A stretch of DNA of 64,000 nt from JBMNGH01 sp050949725 (GTDB lineage: Bacteria; Bacillota; Thermosediminibacteria; Thermosediminibacterales; Tepidanaerobacteraceae), in contig JBMNGH010000011.1 of assembly GCA_050949725.1 (NCBI GenBank), forward strand, positions 186,001 to 250,000, written 5' to 3'. Both the position numbers and the translations under genes were made by a program. This document shows positions 41,160 through 50,081 of this stretch, in pieces. The notes under the pieces are model-generated. The model was not told the origin of the DNA. It worked only from the letters and a program-made list of their open reading frames with translations, and did not search any database. Every line of letters starts with the position of its first letter. Within the stretch, counting starts at the first letter, position 1.

Positions 41160-42956
41160 ATGATTAAGAGTATCCAGTGGAAACTGGTCTTAATACATAT
41201 TCTGCTAATACTGCTTGCTATGGAGGTCGTCGGAGCATATCTTATCAATTCTCTCGAAAGCTACCACACACAAAACCTTTCTTCAAGTCTCGACCAAAGA
41301 GCACAGCTGATATCAAATTTCATAGAGCGATATCTTAATCCGGAACCGATGGAGCAAGAAATTGATTACCTGATTCTTGAGGAATTGGGAAGGCAGGTAG
41401 GGCTTGATATAAGGTATACGGTGATACTTGACGAAACTGCCAGTGTTTTGTCTTCCACTGATGCTACAAGATACCCAAAGGGGGAAAAGTTTCTTACTCC
41501 TGAAGTGGTTCAGGCCACTTTCGGCACTTCATCTATGGATATAAGGGAAGATACGGAAACTAACACCCGATTTATGTACAAAGCGCATCCTGTTAAAACC
41601 GGTGATAAGGTAACCGGCATAATATATTTAGTATCATCAATGGAAAATATATACAATACCCTTGGAGACATAAAAACAATTATATTTGCTGCTACTTTGA
41701 TGGCCCTTGTTATAACAGGTTTACTCGGTTATGCCTTGTCAAAGACAATCACGGGCCCAATACAGGAGGTCACAAACAAAGCTGCCCTGATGGCCAGAGG
41801 TGATTTTGAACATAAGATAACCGTAAAATCGAACGATGAAATAGGCAAGCTGACAGAGATGTTTAACTTTTTAACGACAAGGCTTAAAACCACAATGGAA
41901 GAGATATCGGATGAGAAGGAAAAAATAGAGGCTATCCTAGTCAACATGGCTGACGGGGTTGTTGCGCTTAATCACAAGGGAGAAGTAATACATATCAACC
42001 CCGCAGCACGGAAAATGTTGTCATTAGATGCAGAGATTAATGACGACGATTTTGCTGAAAAAATAAAGAGCCTTTTTAACATACATCTTGAAGATTTATT
42101 AGAAATGGATGTTAAGACGAGCGAAAAACTTGTAGACATAGATGGCTCTATAATTAAATCAATAAATGCACCGCTGCTCAGAAACGGTAAGGTTGTGGGA
42201 ATGATATTTGTGCTGGAGGATATCACTAAACAGCGTCGTCTTGACGATATGAGAAAGGAGTTTGTAGCCAACGTATCGCATGAATTGAGGACACCGCTTA
42301 CCACTATAAAAAGCTATACCGAGACACTGCTAGATGATGCACTCGGCCAACCCGACCTGGCACGTAATTTCCTTACAGTTGTAAACAATGAGGCAGATAG
42401 GATGGCAAGGCTTGTCAACGATCTCTTGGAGCTTTCCAGGATTGATAATAGAGAGACCTCCTGGGATAAAAAGCCGCAAATTGCCTCTGACCTAATAAAA
42501 GATGTTGTTTCTAAAATGGCTATTAACATCGAGAAAGATAAGGTTTTAGAAGTTGACATTCCAGAGAGTGATACAATGGTATTCGTCGACAGAGACAAAA
42601 TGGAGCAGGTTATCCAAAATGTGTTGAGCAACGCAAATAAATTCACGCTTAAAGGTGGTAAAATATCTGTAAAGATAGAGGAAAGCGACGAATGTGTAAT
42701 AATGAGATTTAGTGACACCGGTATAGGCATACCGGAAAAGGACATTCCGCGGATATTCGAGAGGTTTTACAGGGTCGACAAGACGCGCTCACGCCAATTG
42801 GGTGGAACTGGGCTCGGGCTTTCCATTGCCAAAGAGATTGTAGAGTTCCACGGCGGTAAAATATGGATAGAAAGCAAATACGGTTACGGGACACAAGTCA
42901 ATATCATGCTGCCGACACTATCTTCAGCAAGCCAAAGCAGTCAAATAACCTCGTGA
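41160..42956 (+). CDS. walK: Sensor histidine kinase WalK (YycG)
   Basis: Partner of WalR. The 598-residue product has a first span (about 9-30), an extracellular sensor region of about 135 residues, a second span (about 172-193), HAMP (about 193-245), PAS (about 255-350, VNMADGVVALNHKGEVIHIN), HisKA with the phospho-His in VANVSHELRTPLTTIKSYTE (near residue 374) and the HATPase with NVLSNANKFT, DTGIGIPEKD and GGTGLGLSIAKEI. All kinase boxes are intact. Ten bases separate it from walR. Confidence 0.94.
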   Translation: MIKSIQWKLVLIHILLILLAMEVVGAYLINSLESYHTQNLSSSLDQRAQLISNFIERYLNPEPMEQEIDYLILEELGRQVGLDIRYTVILDETASVLSSTDATRYPKGEKFLTPEVVQATFGTSSMDIREDTETNTRFMYKAHPVKTGDKVTGIIYLVSSMENIYNTLGDIKTIIFAATLMALVITGLLGYALSKTITGPIQEVTNKAALMARGDFEHKITVKSNDEIGKLTEMFNFLTTRLKTTMEEISDEKEKIEAILVNMADGVVALNHKGEVIHINPAARKMLSLDAEINDDDFAEKIKSLFNIHLEDLLEMDVKTSEKLVDIDGSIIKSINAPLLRNGKVVGMIFVLEDITKQRRLDDMRKEFVANVSHELRTPLTTIKSYTETLLDDALGQPDLARNFLTVVNNEADRMARLVNDLLELSRIDNRETSWDKKPQIASDLIKDVVSKMAINIEKDKVLEVDIPESDTMVFVDRDKMEQVIQNVLSNANKFTLKGGKISVKIEESDECVIMRFSDTGIGIPEKDIPRIFERFYRVDKTRSRQLGGTGLGLSIAKEIVEFHGGKIWIESKYGYGTQVNIMLPTLSSASQSSQITS

Positions 42957-42961
42957 CAAGA

Positions 42962-43021
42962 TGTAATTAATTCTTAATCGGGGTGTAATATATCTGTAAT
43001 ATTAATGTTTTACACTGTAAT
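42962..43021 (+). promoter_or_regulatory. WalR-type repeats between walK and the next gene
   Basis: TGTAAT at 42984-42989 and 42995-43000 with five bases between them form an exact WalR box. Two more TGTAAT hexamers lie at 42962 and 43016, outside the 11-bp phase. They precede the secreted protein gene and the walHI pair. Confidence 0.65.
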
Positions 43022-43072
43022 TGGTAAATAATTAATAACCTTCGGCTGTGTGTTGTAAGGGGAGTGGGGTAA

Positions 43073-43483
43073 ATGAAAAAGGCAGCCTTAAGCGTTGTTT
43101 TGGTTTTGGTGCTGATGTGCTTAGTCTCATTACCAGCCAAAGCGATCGATGATGGTCCGCTTTTAATTTTGAATGAGCCTAAAGACAACTTTATTTCAAC
43201 GACGGACAAAATTGTTGTATCTGGTGAAACCGAGCCGGTAACCCGTATCATCGTATTTGTAAATGGCGATTCCAAGGCAAGGATTTCTGCAGGTTCTGCC
43301 GGCATTTTTCTAACACAGGTTCCGATACAGTCGAAAGAGAATATAGTAACAGTTAAGGCGCTATCTCCTTCAGGAAAGCAGGGGACAGTTTCCCGACGAG
43401 TATATCAACTACAGAGTGGAGAAGGAATGCCCCAATTGGAATCATTGATTAAGACGATAAAATCCTTTCTCATATTCAAATAA
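43073..43483 (+). CDS. Secreted beta-sandwich protein, walK-associated
   Basis: Function unknown. The 136-residue product has a cleavable-looking signal peptide (KKAALSVVLVLVLMCLVSLP, cut after AKA near residue 24) and one immunoglobulin-like/glucodextranase-B-type domain with LNEPKDNFISTTDKIVVSGE and VTRIIVFVNGDSKARISAG. It sits between walK and walH with WalR-type repeats upstream, so a wall-related role is inferred from place only. Its C-terminus (LIKTIKSFLIFK) is short and basic. Confidence 0.75.
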   Translation: MKKAALSVVLVLVLMCLVSLPAKAIDDGPLLILNEPKDNFISTTDKIVVSGETEPVTRIIVFVNGDSKARISAGSAGIFLTQVPIQSKENIVTVKALSPSGKQGTVSRRVYQLQSGEGMPQLESLIKTIKSFLIFK

Positions 43484-43498
43484 AAGGCGGTGCAGCAG

Positions 43499-44773
43499 TT
43501 GAAAAAGGATTCTGTCCTGGCATGGGTTCTTATACTGCTGGTAGGCATCAGCCTTTTTCTTTCTTATGAGGTTTGGATAAGGGTGCCGGGAGAAAGTACA
43601 GCATACAGGAAGTCTAATGAAAGAGCGTCAGTTGATCTGGCCTCAGTCATAAGCCCTGAAAAGATGATTGTGCACATGGGAAATTCTATGCACACAGTTT
43701 TGAACCCCTCAAGTACTTTTTACAGCGATATTTGGAAATTATCAAAAACATTGCTTAAAAACCGATGGAGTATAGAAAACCCGGAACCTGTGAATATCGA
43801 TTTGGAATCAATACAGCAAAAAAAGAGTGTAGAAATAGTCTTTCCGACTCCTTTAAACACGTCTTTACTCAAACAGATTTTTCACGAGGATTCGGGCAGC
43901 GCGGCGTCTTTAGAAGATATTCTGCTCGATTCTTTTCTTATCTTTGAAGACAGAGAGCTTCAGGTTTACTTGAGAGATATAGATGGCAAGTTTTACAAAA
44001 TTGGCAGCGGTCAGGAAATGGACGAATTGGATTCAATTATAGATAAAATTAAACAATCAAAACCTCTTCTATATGCTAAGCTGCCTTCAGCAAACATAAG
44101 ACTTAAGATATCAAGGGGAATTTTTATTTCCTTGCAAGATTATGAACTGCCGGTTTATGATATCAAAAAGGAGAGAAAATCTCTTGATCAAACGGCAACT
44201 GAGTTTTTTCCGGATTTGTCAATTACCAGAAAAATCAAAGAAAAAGACGGTGCTGTAATTTATACGGATGGACAGCGAGGGTTAAGGATATATCAAGACG
44301 GAGCCGTAGAGTATAGTTTTCCAGGAGAAAAACGACAGGAAAAAACTACGCTGCGAGATGCTCTAAACATTGCGGTAGATTTCATCAATACACACGGAGG
44401 ATGGCCCAGGGATACTTATCTGCACTCGTATGATGTAATGGATGAGTCTCAAAATATTTCATATGTATTTAGATTTAGGTATCGGGTAAACGGTATTCCG
44501 TTAATATATAATGATGAAGACTACCTGGTCGTTTCGGTTGAGGGAAATCAGGTTAAAAGATTTTATCGGAGGGATGTTTCGGAAGGAAAACCCGTATCAT
44601 CAAAATCTCTGATGCACCCCATTCAAGCATTAGATGCAGCTGTTGCCATTAAAAACATAAGAGAGGTTGAGGACATTCTTCCGGCATATCAATACATTGA
44701 CGATGTTATTAAACCGGTCTGGGTTTTGAAGACCAGAGCCGACCAGGTGATAATTCCAGAACCCTTGGAGTGA
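43499..44773 (+). CDS. walH: WalH (YycH)-like regulatory protein
   Basis: Membrane-anchored extracytoplasmic protein; in Bacillus WalH and WalI modulate WalK. The 424-residue product has one N-terminal span (about 7-24) followed by a long extracytoplasmic domain with a C-terminal two-subdomain region of the YycH type (ALNIAVDFINTHGGWP, YVFRFRYRVNGIPLI). Sequence is diverged, so the call rests strongly on position between walK and walI. AAAGGCGGTG supports TTG 43499. Confidence 0.75.
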   Translation: MKKDSVLAWVLILLVGISLFLSYEVWIRVPGESTAYRKSNERASVDLASVISPEKMIVHMGNSMHTVLNPSSTFYSDIWKLSKTLLKNRWSIENPEPVNIDLESIQQKKSVEIVFPTPLNTSLLKQIFHEDSGSAASLEDILLDSFLIFEDRELQVYLRDIDGKFYKIGSGQEMDELDSIIDKIKQSKPLLYAKLPSANIRLKISRGIFISLQDYELPVYDIKKERKSLDQTATEFFPDLSITRKIKEKDGAVIYTDGQRGLRIYQDGAVEYSFPGEKRQEKTTLRDALNIAVDFINTHGGWPRDTYLHSYDVMDESQNISYVFRFRYRVNGIPLIYNDEDYLVVSVEGNQVKRFYRRDVSEGKPVSSKSLMHPIQALDAAVAIKNIREVEDILPAYQYIDDVIKPVWVLKTRADQVIIPEPLE

Positions 44774-44780
44774 TAATATT

Positions 44781-45626
44781 GTGGATTGGCGTAAGGCTGT
44801 AAATACTTTAATCATTTCTTTTATTCTCCTAAATGTGTTCCTGGTTTTTAATTTATGGGATAAGAATAGGCCGGAATCCGGATTCAAACTTTCACAACAG
44901 CAACAGCACGATATTACTGAGATGCTGAAACAAAAAGGCATAACAGTAGAGACTGAGATCCCCGAAGATGGCGAACCGCAGGCATTTTTGGAAATCGGGT
45001 ATGATAAAATAGACAAACAAAGTGTTGTTGAAGCTTTTTTAGGAAAGGGGATCAGGGTACAGGAATATGGAATAGACGGTGGGAATAATTATATTAATGG
45101 TGACAAACAACTTATAGTAATGGATAATGGTATAATATCATTTTTTGACAAGAGCAATAAAGCTCGTGACTTAAACTTGAACGAAGATGAAGCTAGAATT
45201 TTGGCAGAGGAATTTATGATAAAACACACGGGGATACCTCAAAATGCGATTTTATATGGTATTGCTTATGAACAAAAAGGTGAGGGTTATCTTGTTGAGT
45301 ACATACAGACACACGACGGTTTTCTAATTGCCAACAGCTACATGGATATTCTTGTTACACCTTCTGGAGTAAAGAGCTTTTATCAGTGTTGGCTAAACCC
45401 ATATGGATACAAGGGCAGAAAGAAAACGGTTATTCCTCCGTTGACGGCCATTATGAGAGTAGCTGATGAGAGCACATCTCCTTTGACGATAACACGGATT
45501 CAGCAAGGGTATTATTCTAAATTATATGATGCTGAAAAGTGGCAGGCTGCACCTGTATGGATAATACACACAAAGGATGAAAGCAAGTATTACGTCAATG
45601 CCTATACAGGTGAACTCGAACAATAA
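44781..45626 (+). CDS. walI: WalI (YycI)-like regulatory protein
   Basis: Partner of WalH. The 281-residue product starts DWRKAVNTLIISFILLNVFL, close to the DWSKTKT-type start and single span of YycI, then an extracytoplasmic two-lobe domain ending WIIHTKDESKYYVNAYTGEL, a PepSY-like finish. The start is GTG with GGAGTGAT upstream, eight bases after walH. The walJ (MBL-fold nuclease) gene that normally follows is absent here. Confidence 0.82.
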   Translation: MDWRKAVNTLIISFILLNVFLVFNLWDKNRPESGFKLSQQQQHDITEMLKQKGITVETEIPEDGEPQAFLEIGYDKIDKQSVVEAFLGKGIRVQEYGIDGGNNYINGDKQLIVMDNGIISFFDKSNKARDLNLNEDEARILAEEFMIKHTGIPQNAILYGIAYEQKGEGYLVEYIQTHDGFLIANSYMDILVTPSGVKSFYQCWLNPYGYKGRKKTVIPPLTAIMRVADESTSPLTITRIQQGYYSKLYDAEKWQAAPVWIIHTKDESKYYVNAYTGELEQ

Positions 45627-45684
45627 TTAAAAATAATTAAACATAAGATTATAAAACGCCCAAGTTTGATATGATACCTCCAAA

Positions 45685-45724
45685 GTAGACAGTCTAATTA
45701 ATTAATTAAAATTAGATTATCTAC
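45685..45724. terminator. Long A+T-rich hairpin after walI
   Basis: GTAGACAGTCTAATT (45685-45699) pairs with AATTAGATTATCTAC (45710-45724): 15 positions with one mismatch and one G-T pair. Further T-rich sequence (TGTTTTTGTTTTT) follows after 45750. Probably ends the wal operon. Confidence 0.55.
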
Positions 45725-45769
45725 TTGACAAGGGTCAGTTCAAGTTCGGGTGTTTTTGTTTTTATTGTA

Positions 45770-45832
45770 GAACAACAAAATTCCTGGAACCCAGCAGCAA
45801 TTTTTGATTGAGTATCAGGTAGGGTTCTTTTT
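45770..45832 (+). repeat. Dispersed structured element, copy B
   Basis: GAACAAC start, hairpin core GCAATTTTTGATTG at 45797-45810, end GGGTTCTTTTT. The outer stem is GGAACCC (45786-45792) with GGGTTCT (45822-45828). Compared with copy A two G-T pairs have become A-T pairs. It lies between walI and the DUF362 gene. Confidence 0.72.
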
Positions 45833-45901
45833 ACATAATGTGGCGTTATTTATGGGCATGTTATATAAGAGTGATATAGTAGTTTATTTAGGAGGTAATA
45901 A

Positions 45902-47086
45902 ATGAAGAGCAAGATTTATTTTTCAAGTGCAAGGGCTGAAGGCCCTGATTACAAATACAGTTTTGTCGCAAAGCTTGAGCAGATTCTTCAAATCATCGAT
46001 TTTAGCAGTTTTATAAATGACAAGGATTATGTTGCAGTGAAGACCCATCTCGGTTCGTATGGTGCCCACAGGATTGTCAGGCCAATATTTTTAAAAAAGG
46101 TTGTGGACAGGGCAAAAGAAGCGGGCGGAATACCATTCGTAACTGATACGGTCAGGATTCCCGGTTTGGAATATCTGGATGTTGCAAACATGGAAGGAAT
46201 CAATCACCTGTCAGTAGGAGCACCGATTGTAATGGCAGATGGGATTTTTGGCACGGATCATGTGCTTGTAGAAAGTGGCCCTATCTTGAAAAAAGCAGGG
46301 GTGGCTTCTGCCATATACCATGCACCTGTGATGATAGTCGTATCGCATTGTAAAGGGCACATATCCTCCGGATTTGGAGGAGCCATAAAAAACCTTGGCA
46401 TGGGGGGTATAAGTTGCAAGGACCACTATGGTGAAGCTATGAGGGGGAGAATTCATTTCGAGGAAAACAGGCACCTGGAATGGTTACCTGATAAATGCAT
46501 TAGATGTGGAAATTGCATCAGTGTTTGTCCACACGGTGCGATCAAGCTTGTCGATAATCGGATTACAATCGACAAGTCCATCTGTGTAAAATGTGCACGT
46601 TGTTCAAGGGTATGTAAACTGGAAGCACTTATTGCTCCGATTTCAGAAGAAGGTTTTCAGAGGGGGCTTGCCGAGTCAGCCGCTGCAGTTGTTTCCACAT
46701 TTGAAAAGGGCAAAATTTTGTACATAAACTTTATTACAGAGGTTCAGCCTGAATGTGATTGCATGCCGTTGGCAGATACGCCGATAGTACAGGATCAGGG
46801 GGTTATGGTATCCTTCGATCCTGTTGCTATAGACCAGGCATCTGTCGACTTGATAAACCGTGCAGAGCCCATAGCCCAGTCAAAGGCATCGGATAAAAAG
46901 GTCAAAAGAGGTGAAAATATACTTAAAGCCGTAACGGGTAAAAATGCCCAATATCACATAGATGCTGCATTTGAGGCAGGTTTAGGCCAAAAGGAATATG
47001 AGATTATAGAGATCAAACAAAAGGATACGGTTCGAGAGCAGGATACCTGTAATTGTAAGCAAGAAGAGAGGTGTGTGAAAGATTAA
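45902..47086 (+). CDS. DUF362 domain protein with two [4Fe-4S] ferredoxin motifs
   Basis: Predicted cytoplasmic iron-sulfur protein; function unknown. The 394-residue product has a DUF362 N-terminal part (VAVKTHLGSYGAHRIVRPIF, GHISSGFGGAIKNLGMGG), then two ferredoxin clusters CIRCGNCISVCPHGAI (about 199-214) and CVKCARCSRVCKLEAL (about 226-241), and a C-terminal region with CDCMPLADTP. It holds the slot where walJ is usually found, before htrA. The ribosome site is AGGAGGTAATA. Confidence 0.85.
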   Translation: MKSKIYFSSARAEGPDYKYSFVAKLEQILQIIDFSSFINDKDYVAVKTHLGSYGAHRIVRPIFLKKVVDRAKEAGGIPFVTDTVRIPGLEYLDVANMEGINHLSVGAPIVMADGIFGTDHVLVESGPILKKAGVASAIYHAPVMIVVSHCKGHISSGFGGAIKNLGMGGISCKDHYGEAMRGRIHFEENRHLEWLPDKCIRCGNCISVCPHGAIKLVDNRITIDKSICVKCARCSRVCKLEALIAPISEEGFQRGLAESAAAVVSTFEKGKILYINFITEVQPECDCMPLADTPIVQDQGVMVSFDPVAIDQASVDLINRAEPIAQSKASDKKVKRGENILKAVTGKNAQYHIDAAFEAGLGQKEYEIIEIKQKDTVREQDTCNCKQEERCVKD

Positions 47087-47267
47087 GGTGGAAACTTTTG
47101 CAAGCCAACTATAAAACTATTATGAAACTGCGCTTGTAAGACAAAGCAGAGCAAAAACTAAACACTTTTTTATTCAAAAGCAAAGAAGATTTTAGGTGTT
47201 TAAAAGAATAAAGCAGAGCAGAAAGGTTTAAACACAGTTAATGGTCGTTAGTGGAGTGTGACGATAA

Positions 47268-48374
47268 ATGGGTTTAGATAAAAGAAACTTGTCTGAATTA
47301 AAAAAGCTTTTGGTCGTTGCAGTGTTGTGTTCACTCATAGCGGCCCTTGCTGCTACGCTGATTACTTCATCGCTTATATATGGCAGGCAGCAGGGGACTC
47401 AACCAAAGGCCGAAAATGTACCCGAAAGCGTACAAAGTACCGAGACATCAATCCCTGAAATAGCCGGCAAGGTTACGCCGGCGGTAGTTGGAATATCTAC
47501 GGTAAGCGTTGACTATGATTTTTTTTACAGGCCGATCAGGATGGAGTCGGTTGGCTCTGGTGTCATCGTTGATCAGCAGGGATATATCGTCACAAACGAG
47601 CATGTTGTAGGTGGGGTTGACGAAATAAACGTATTTTTATCTGATGGACAAAAATACAAGGGGAAGTGCCTATATGCTGATCCGGCACTTGATATAGCGG
47701 TAATAAAAATAGATGCGCCAAACCTGACTACGGCAAATTTAGGCGATTCGGACAGGGTGGTCGTGGGCGATTTGGCAATTGCAATAGGAAATCCACTTGG
47801 GTTATCTCTTCAGCGTTCAGTAACCGCTGGTATAATAAGTGCCCTGAACAGGATGGTTGCAATTCAGGATGGCCGTGGGTCGGTCTTGATGCTTGACCTG
47901 ATCCAGACGGATGCATCGATAAATCCGGGTAATAGCGGCGGCCCGCTTTTAGACAGGAACGGTGAGGTAATAGGCATTAATACTATAAAAGCATCTCAGG
48001 CGGAGGCTATCGGCTTTGCAATACCGGTAAATGTGGCGAAACCTATTGTAAACAGTATTATAAAAAAAGGCAGTTTCCAAAGACCGTATTTAGGAATTGA
48101 TGGAATAGACAAAGATATGGCAAGGCTTCTTGACATAAGAGCAGATGTGGACAGTGGAATATATATAACAGATGTAAAGGTTGGAAGCCCTGCGGACAAA
48201 GCGGGTATAGCAAAAGGTGACATAATTGTAAAGCTTACAGGAAGACGAATAGAATCCATGGCAAAATTGAGACAAATAGTATATGGGCTTGAAATAGGAA
48301 AAAGTGTCCAGATCGAAATACTAAGGAACGGTAGTAAAATCACGAGGGATATTACACCAGAAGGGGTTTCTTGA
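47268..48374 (+). CDS. htrA: HtrA-type serine protease with PDZ domain
   Basis: Envelope quality-control protease. The 368-residue product has an N-terminal span (about 10-32), a trypsin-like domain with the His in IVTNEHVVGG, Asp in DPALDIAVIKID and Ser in NPGNSGGPLLDRNGEVIG, all catalytic residues present, and one PDZ domain (about 270-365, VGSPADKAGIAKGDIIVKL). In Bacillus the equivalent gene (htrC/yyxA) also closes the wal operon. The 181-base gap before it contains two direct copies of AAAGCAGAGCA (47143, 47210). Confidence 0.93.
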   Translation: MGLDKRNLSELKKLLVVAVLCSLIAALAATLITSSLIYGRQQGTQPKAENVPESVQSTETSIPEIAGKVTPAVVGISTVSVDYDFFYRPIRMESVGSGVIVDQQGYIVTNEHVVGGVDEINVFLSDGQKYKGKCLYADPALDIAVIKIDAPNLTTANLGDSDRVVVGDLAIAIGNPLGLSLQRSVTAGIISALNRMVAIQDGRGSVLMLDLIQTDASINPGNSGGPLLDRNGEVIGINTIKASQAEAIGFAIPVNVAKPIVNSIIKKGSFQRPYLGIDGIDKDMARLLDIRADVDSGIYITDVKVGSPADKAGIAKGDIIVKLTGRRIESMAKLRQIVYGLEIGKSVQIEILRNGSKITRDITPEGVS

Positions 48375-48594
48375 CACGACTGAGCAGAACATGTTTTGAT
48401 ATAAGTAGCAAAGTACCAACAAGGTGACTATTATATACCATGAACTCTTTAGCATTTTAAAGTTTCAGGTAAGCCCGATACAGGTTGTCTAGTAACTGAT
48501 ATATCAACTTGTGCTTTAGTTACTTAATGCCCTCACGTTATTAACTATAAAAAACCTTAAAACAATTTCGGATAAATGAGAGGGAGGAACCGGC

Positions 48595-49074
48595 ATGAAT
48601 GTAGATATAATTGCTGTTGGAAAGATAAAAGAAAAATATATAAAAGAAGGCATAAGAGAATATACCAAAAGGCTCAAGCCTTTTTGCAATTTAAACATAA
48701 TAGAGGTGCGTGAACAAAAAGCCCCGGAGAGCTTGAGCGATTCTGAAAGGGAACAGGTGCTTGATATTGAACGGTTGGATATGACAAAAAGGCTGAGGGC
48801 AGATGGTTTTATTATAGCATTATGTGTTGAAGGACAAGCCTTTTCTTCGGAACAAATGGCGGAAAGGTTACAAAAAGTCATGGTTTCGGGTAAATCCCAT
48901 ATCACATTTATAATCGGCGGCTCCCTTGGTTTGTCTGAACACATAAAAAAAACGGCCGATTTACGGCTTTCATTTTCTGATTTCACATTCCCTCACCAGC
49001 TGATGCGTCTTATTCTGTTAGAACAAATTTATCGCTGGTTTAAAATAATCAGGGGTGAGACGTATCATAAGTGA
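48595..49074 (+). CDS. rlmH: 23S rRNA (pseudouridine-1915-N3)-methyltransferase RlmH
   Basis: SPOUT-class enzyme acting on helix 69 of 23S rRNA. The 159-residue product starts NVDIIAVGKIKEKYIKEGIR and ends with the family hallmark QIYRWFKIIRGETYHK; the knot region has FIIGGSLGLSEHI. GAGAGGGAGG is just upstream. In Firmicutes rlmH is a stable neighbour of the wal-htr block. Overlaps the convergent sirtuin gene by 10 bases. Confidence 0.96.
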   Translation: MNVDIIAVGKIKEKYIKEGIREYTKRLKPFCNLNIIEVREQKAPESLSDSEREQVLDIERLDMTKRLRADGFIIALCVEGQAFSSEQMAERLQKVMVSGKSHITFIIGGSLGLSEHIKKTADLRLSFSDFTFPHQLMRLILLEQIYRWFKIIRGETYHK

Positions 49075-49796
49075 GGGAGTAACTGTTCAGAGAGTTTTTC
49101 AAAAATCTTTCCGGCCGAATCGTGGATTACAACCTCGGCTCTATCGTCAAAAGGTGTAGGCTCTCTGTTGATTATCACCAATCTTTTTGCAAACAAAGGC
49201 AGTTCCGCAACCGGATACACCTGGAGGCTACTGCCGACGACAAGCATTAGATCACAATTTTGTACGTCTCTAAGTGCTGAATAATAATCACTGCTCATCG
49301 GATCCCCGAAAAGGACCACATCAGGCCTTAAAATACCGCCACATCTACACTTGGGTGGGTTTGCCCCGCTCAAGTACTGGTTATGCATTTCTGAAAAATC
49401 GTACGTCTTATTACAATTCATACAGTGGACAGTGCGGAGGTGACCGTGTACTTCCCGAAGATTTTTAGAACCGGCCTTATAGTGGAGACCGTCTATATTT
49501 TGTGTTATTACACCTTTTATGTACCCAGCCTTTTCAAGTTCGGCCAACACGATATGGGTCATATTAGGTTTGGAATCAGTATATGCTGACCAACGGGGTA
49601 TGTTCAGGTTGTAAAACTTCGCAGGTTCCGAAATCAGGTAATCAACACTTGCTGCCTGCATCGGATTTATTTTTTCCCATAGCCCGGTTTCCTTGCTCCT
49701 GTAATCCGGGATGCCACTCTCTGTGCTGACACCTGCCCCTGTAAGGGCATAAGCCGTTTTGCTGTTTTTCAGCAACTCAGCTATTTTGGAAATCAT
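49065..49796 (-). CDS. cobB: NAD-dependent protein deacylase (sirtuin, CobB-like)
   Basis: Removes acyl groups from lysines using NAD. The 243-residue product has GAGVSTESGIPDYRS near the start, TQNIDGLHYKAGS, the catalytic His in EVHGHL, four zinc cysteines (CMNC and CRC with a preceding K-rich gap: CMNCNKTYD ... CRCGG) and LVVGSSLQVYP. The ATG at 49796 follows GGGGTGAT; the frame is open from 49847. It is the last of a five-gene minus-strand set. Confidence 0.93.
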   Translation of the reverse strand: MISKIAELLKNSKTAYALTGAGVSTESGIPDYRSKETGLWEKINPMQAASVDYLISEPAKFYNLNIPRWSAYTDSKPNMTHIVLAELEKAGYIKGVITQNIDGLHYKAGSKNLREVHGHLRTVHCMNCNKTYDFSEMHNQYLSGANPPKCRCGGILRPDVVLFGDPMSSDYYSALRDVQNCDLMLVVGSSLQVYPVAELPLFAKRLVIINREPTPFDDRAEVVIHDSAGKIFEKLSEQLLPHL

Positions 49797-50081
49797 AATA
49801 TCACCCCATGAGCATGTTACTACGTAATTATACCACATAAAGAGCATATTAGCATTTTTGTTGCATTTGGGCCTAATTGCGCTTTTATACTAAAAGCAAA
49901 GGATTGGTAGAAGATAGAGTAAAATTTCTTAGGTCACAAAAAAGTATTAAAACGGCAGGATTTTAAAACTGTGTCCAATTTGGTAAGGCTTCATCCTAGA
50001 AATACACTTTAAATACAAAACTGTTGAGAAGCCAAAAACGATTGAAGCAGATGCATGATTTACACACTGCCCGTCGGTTTC

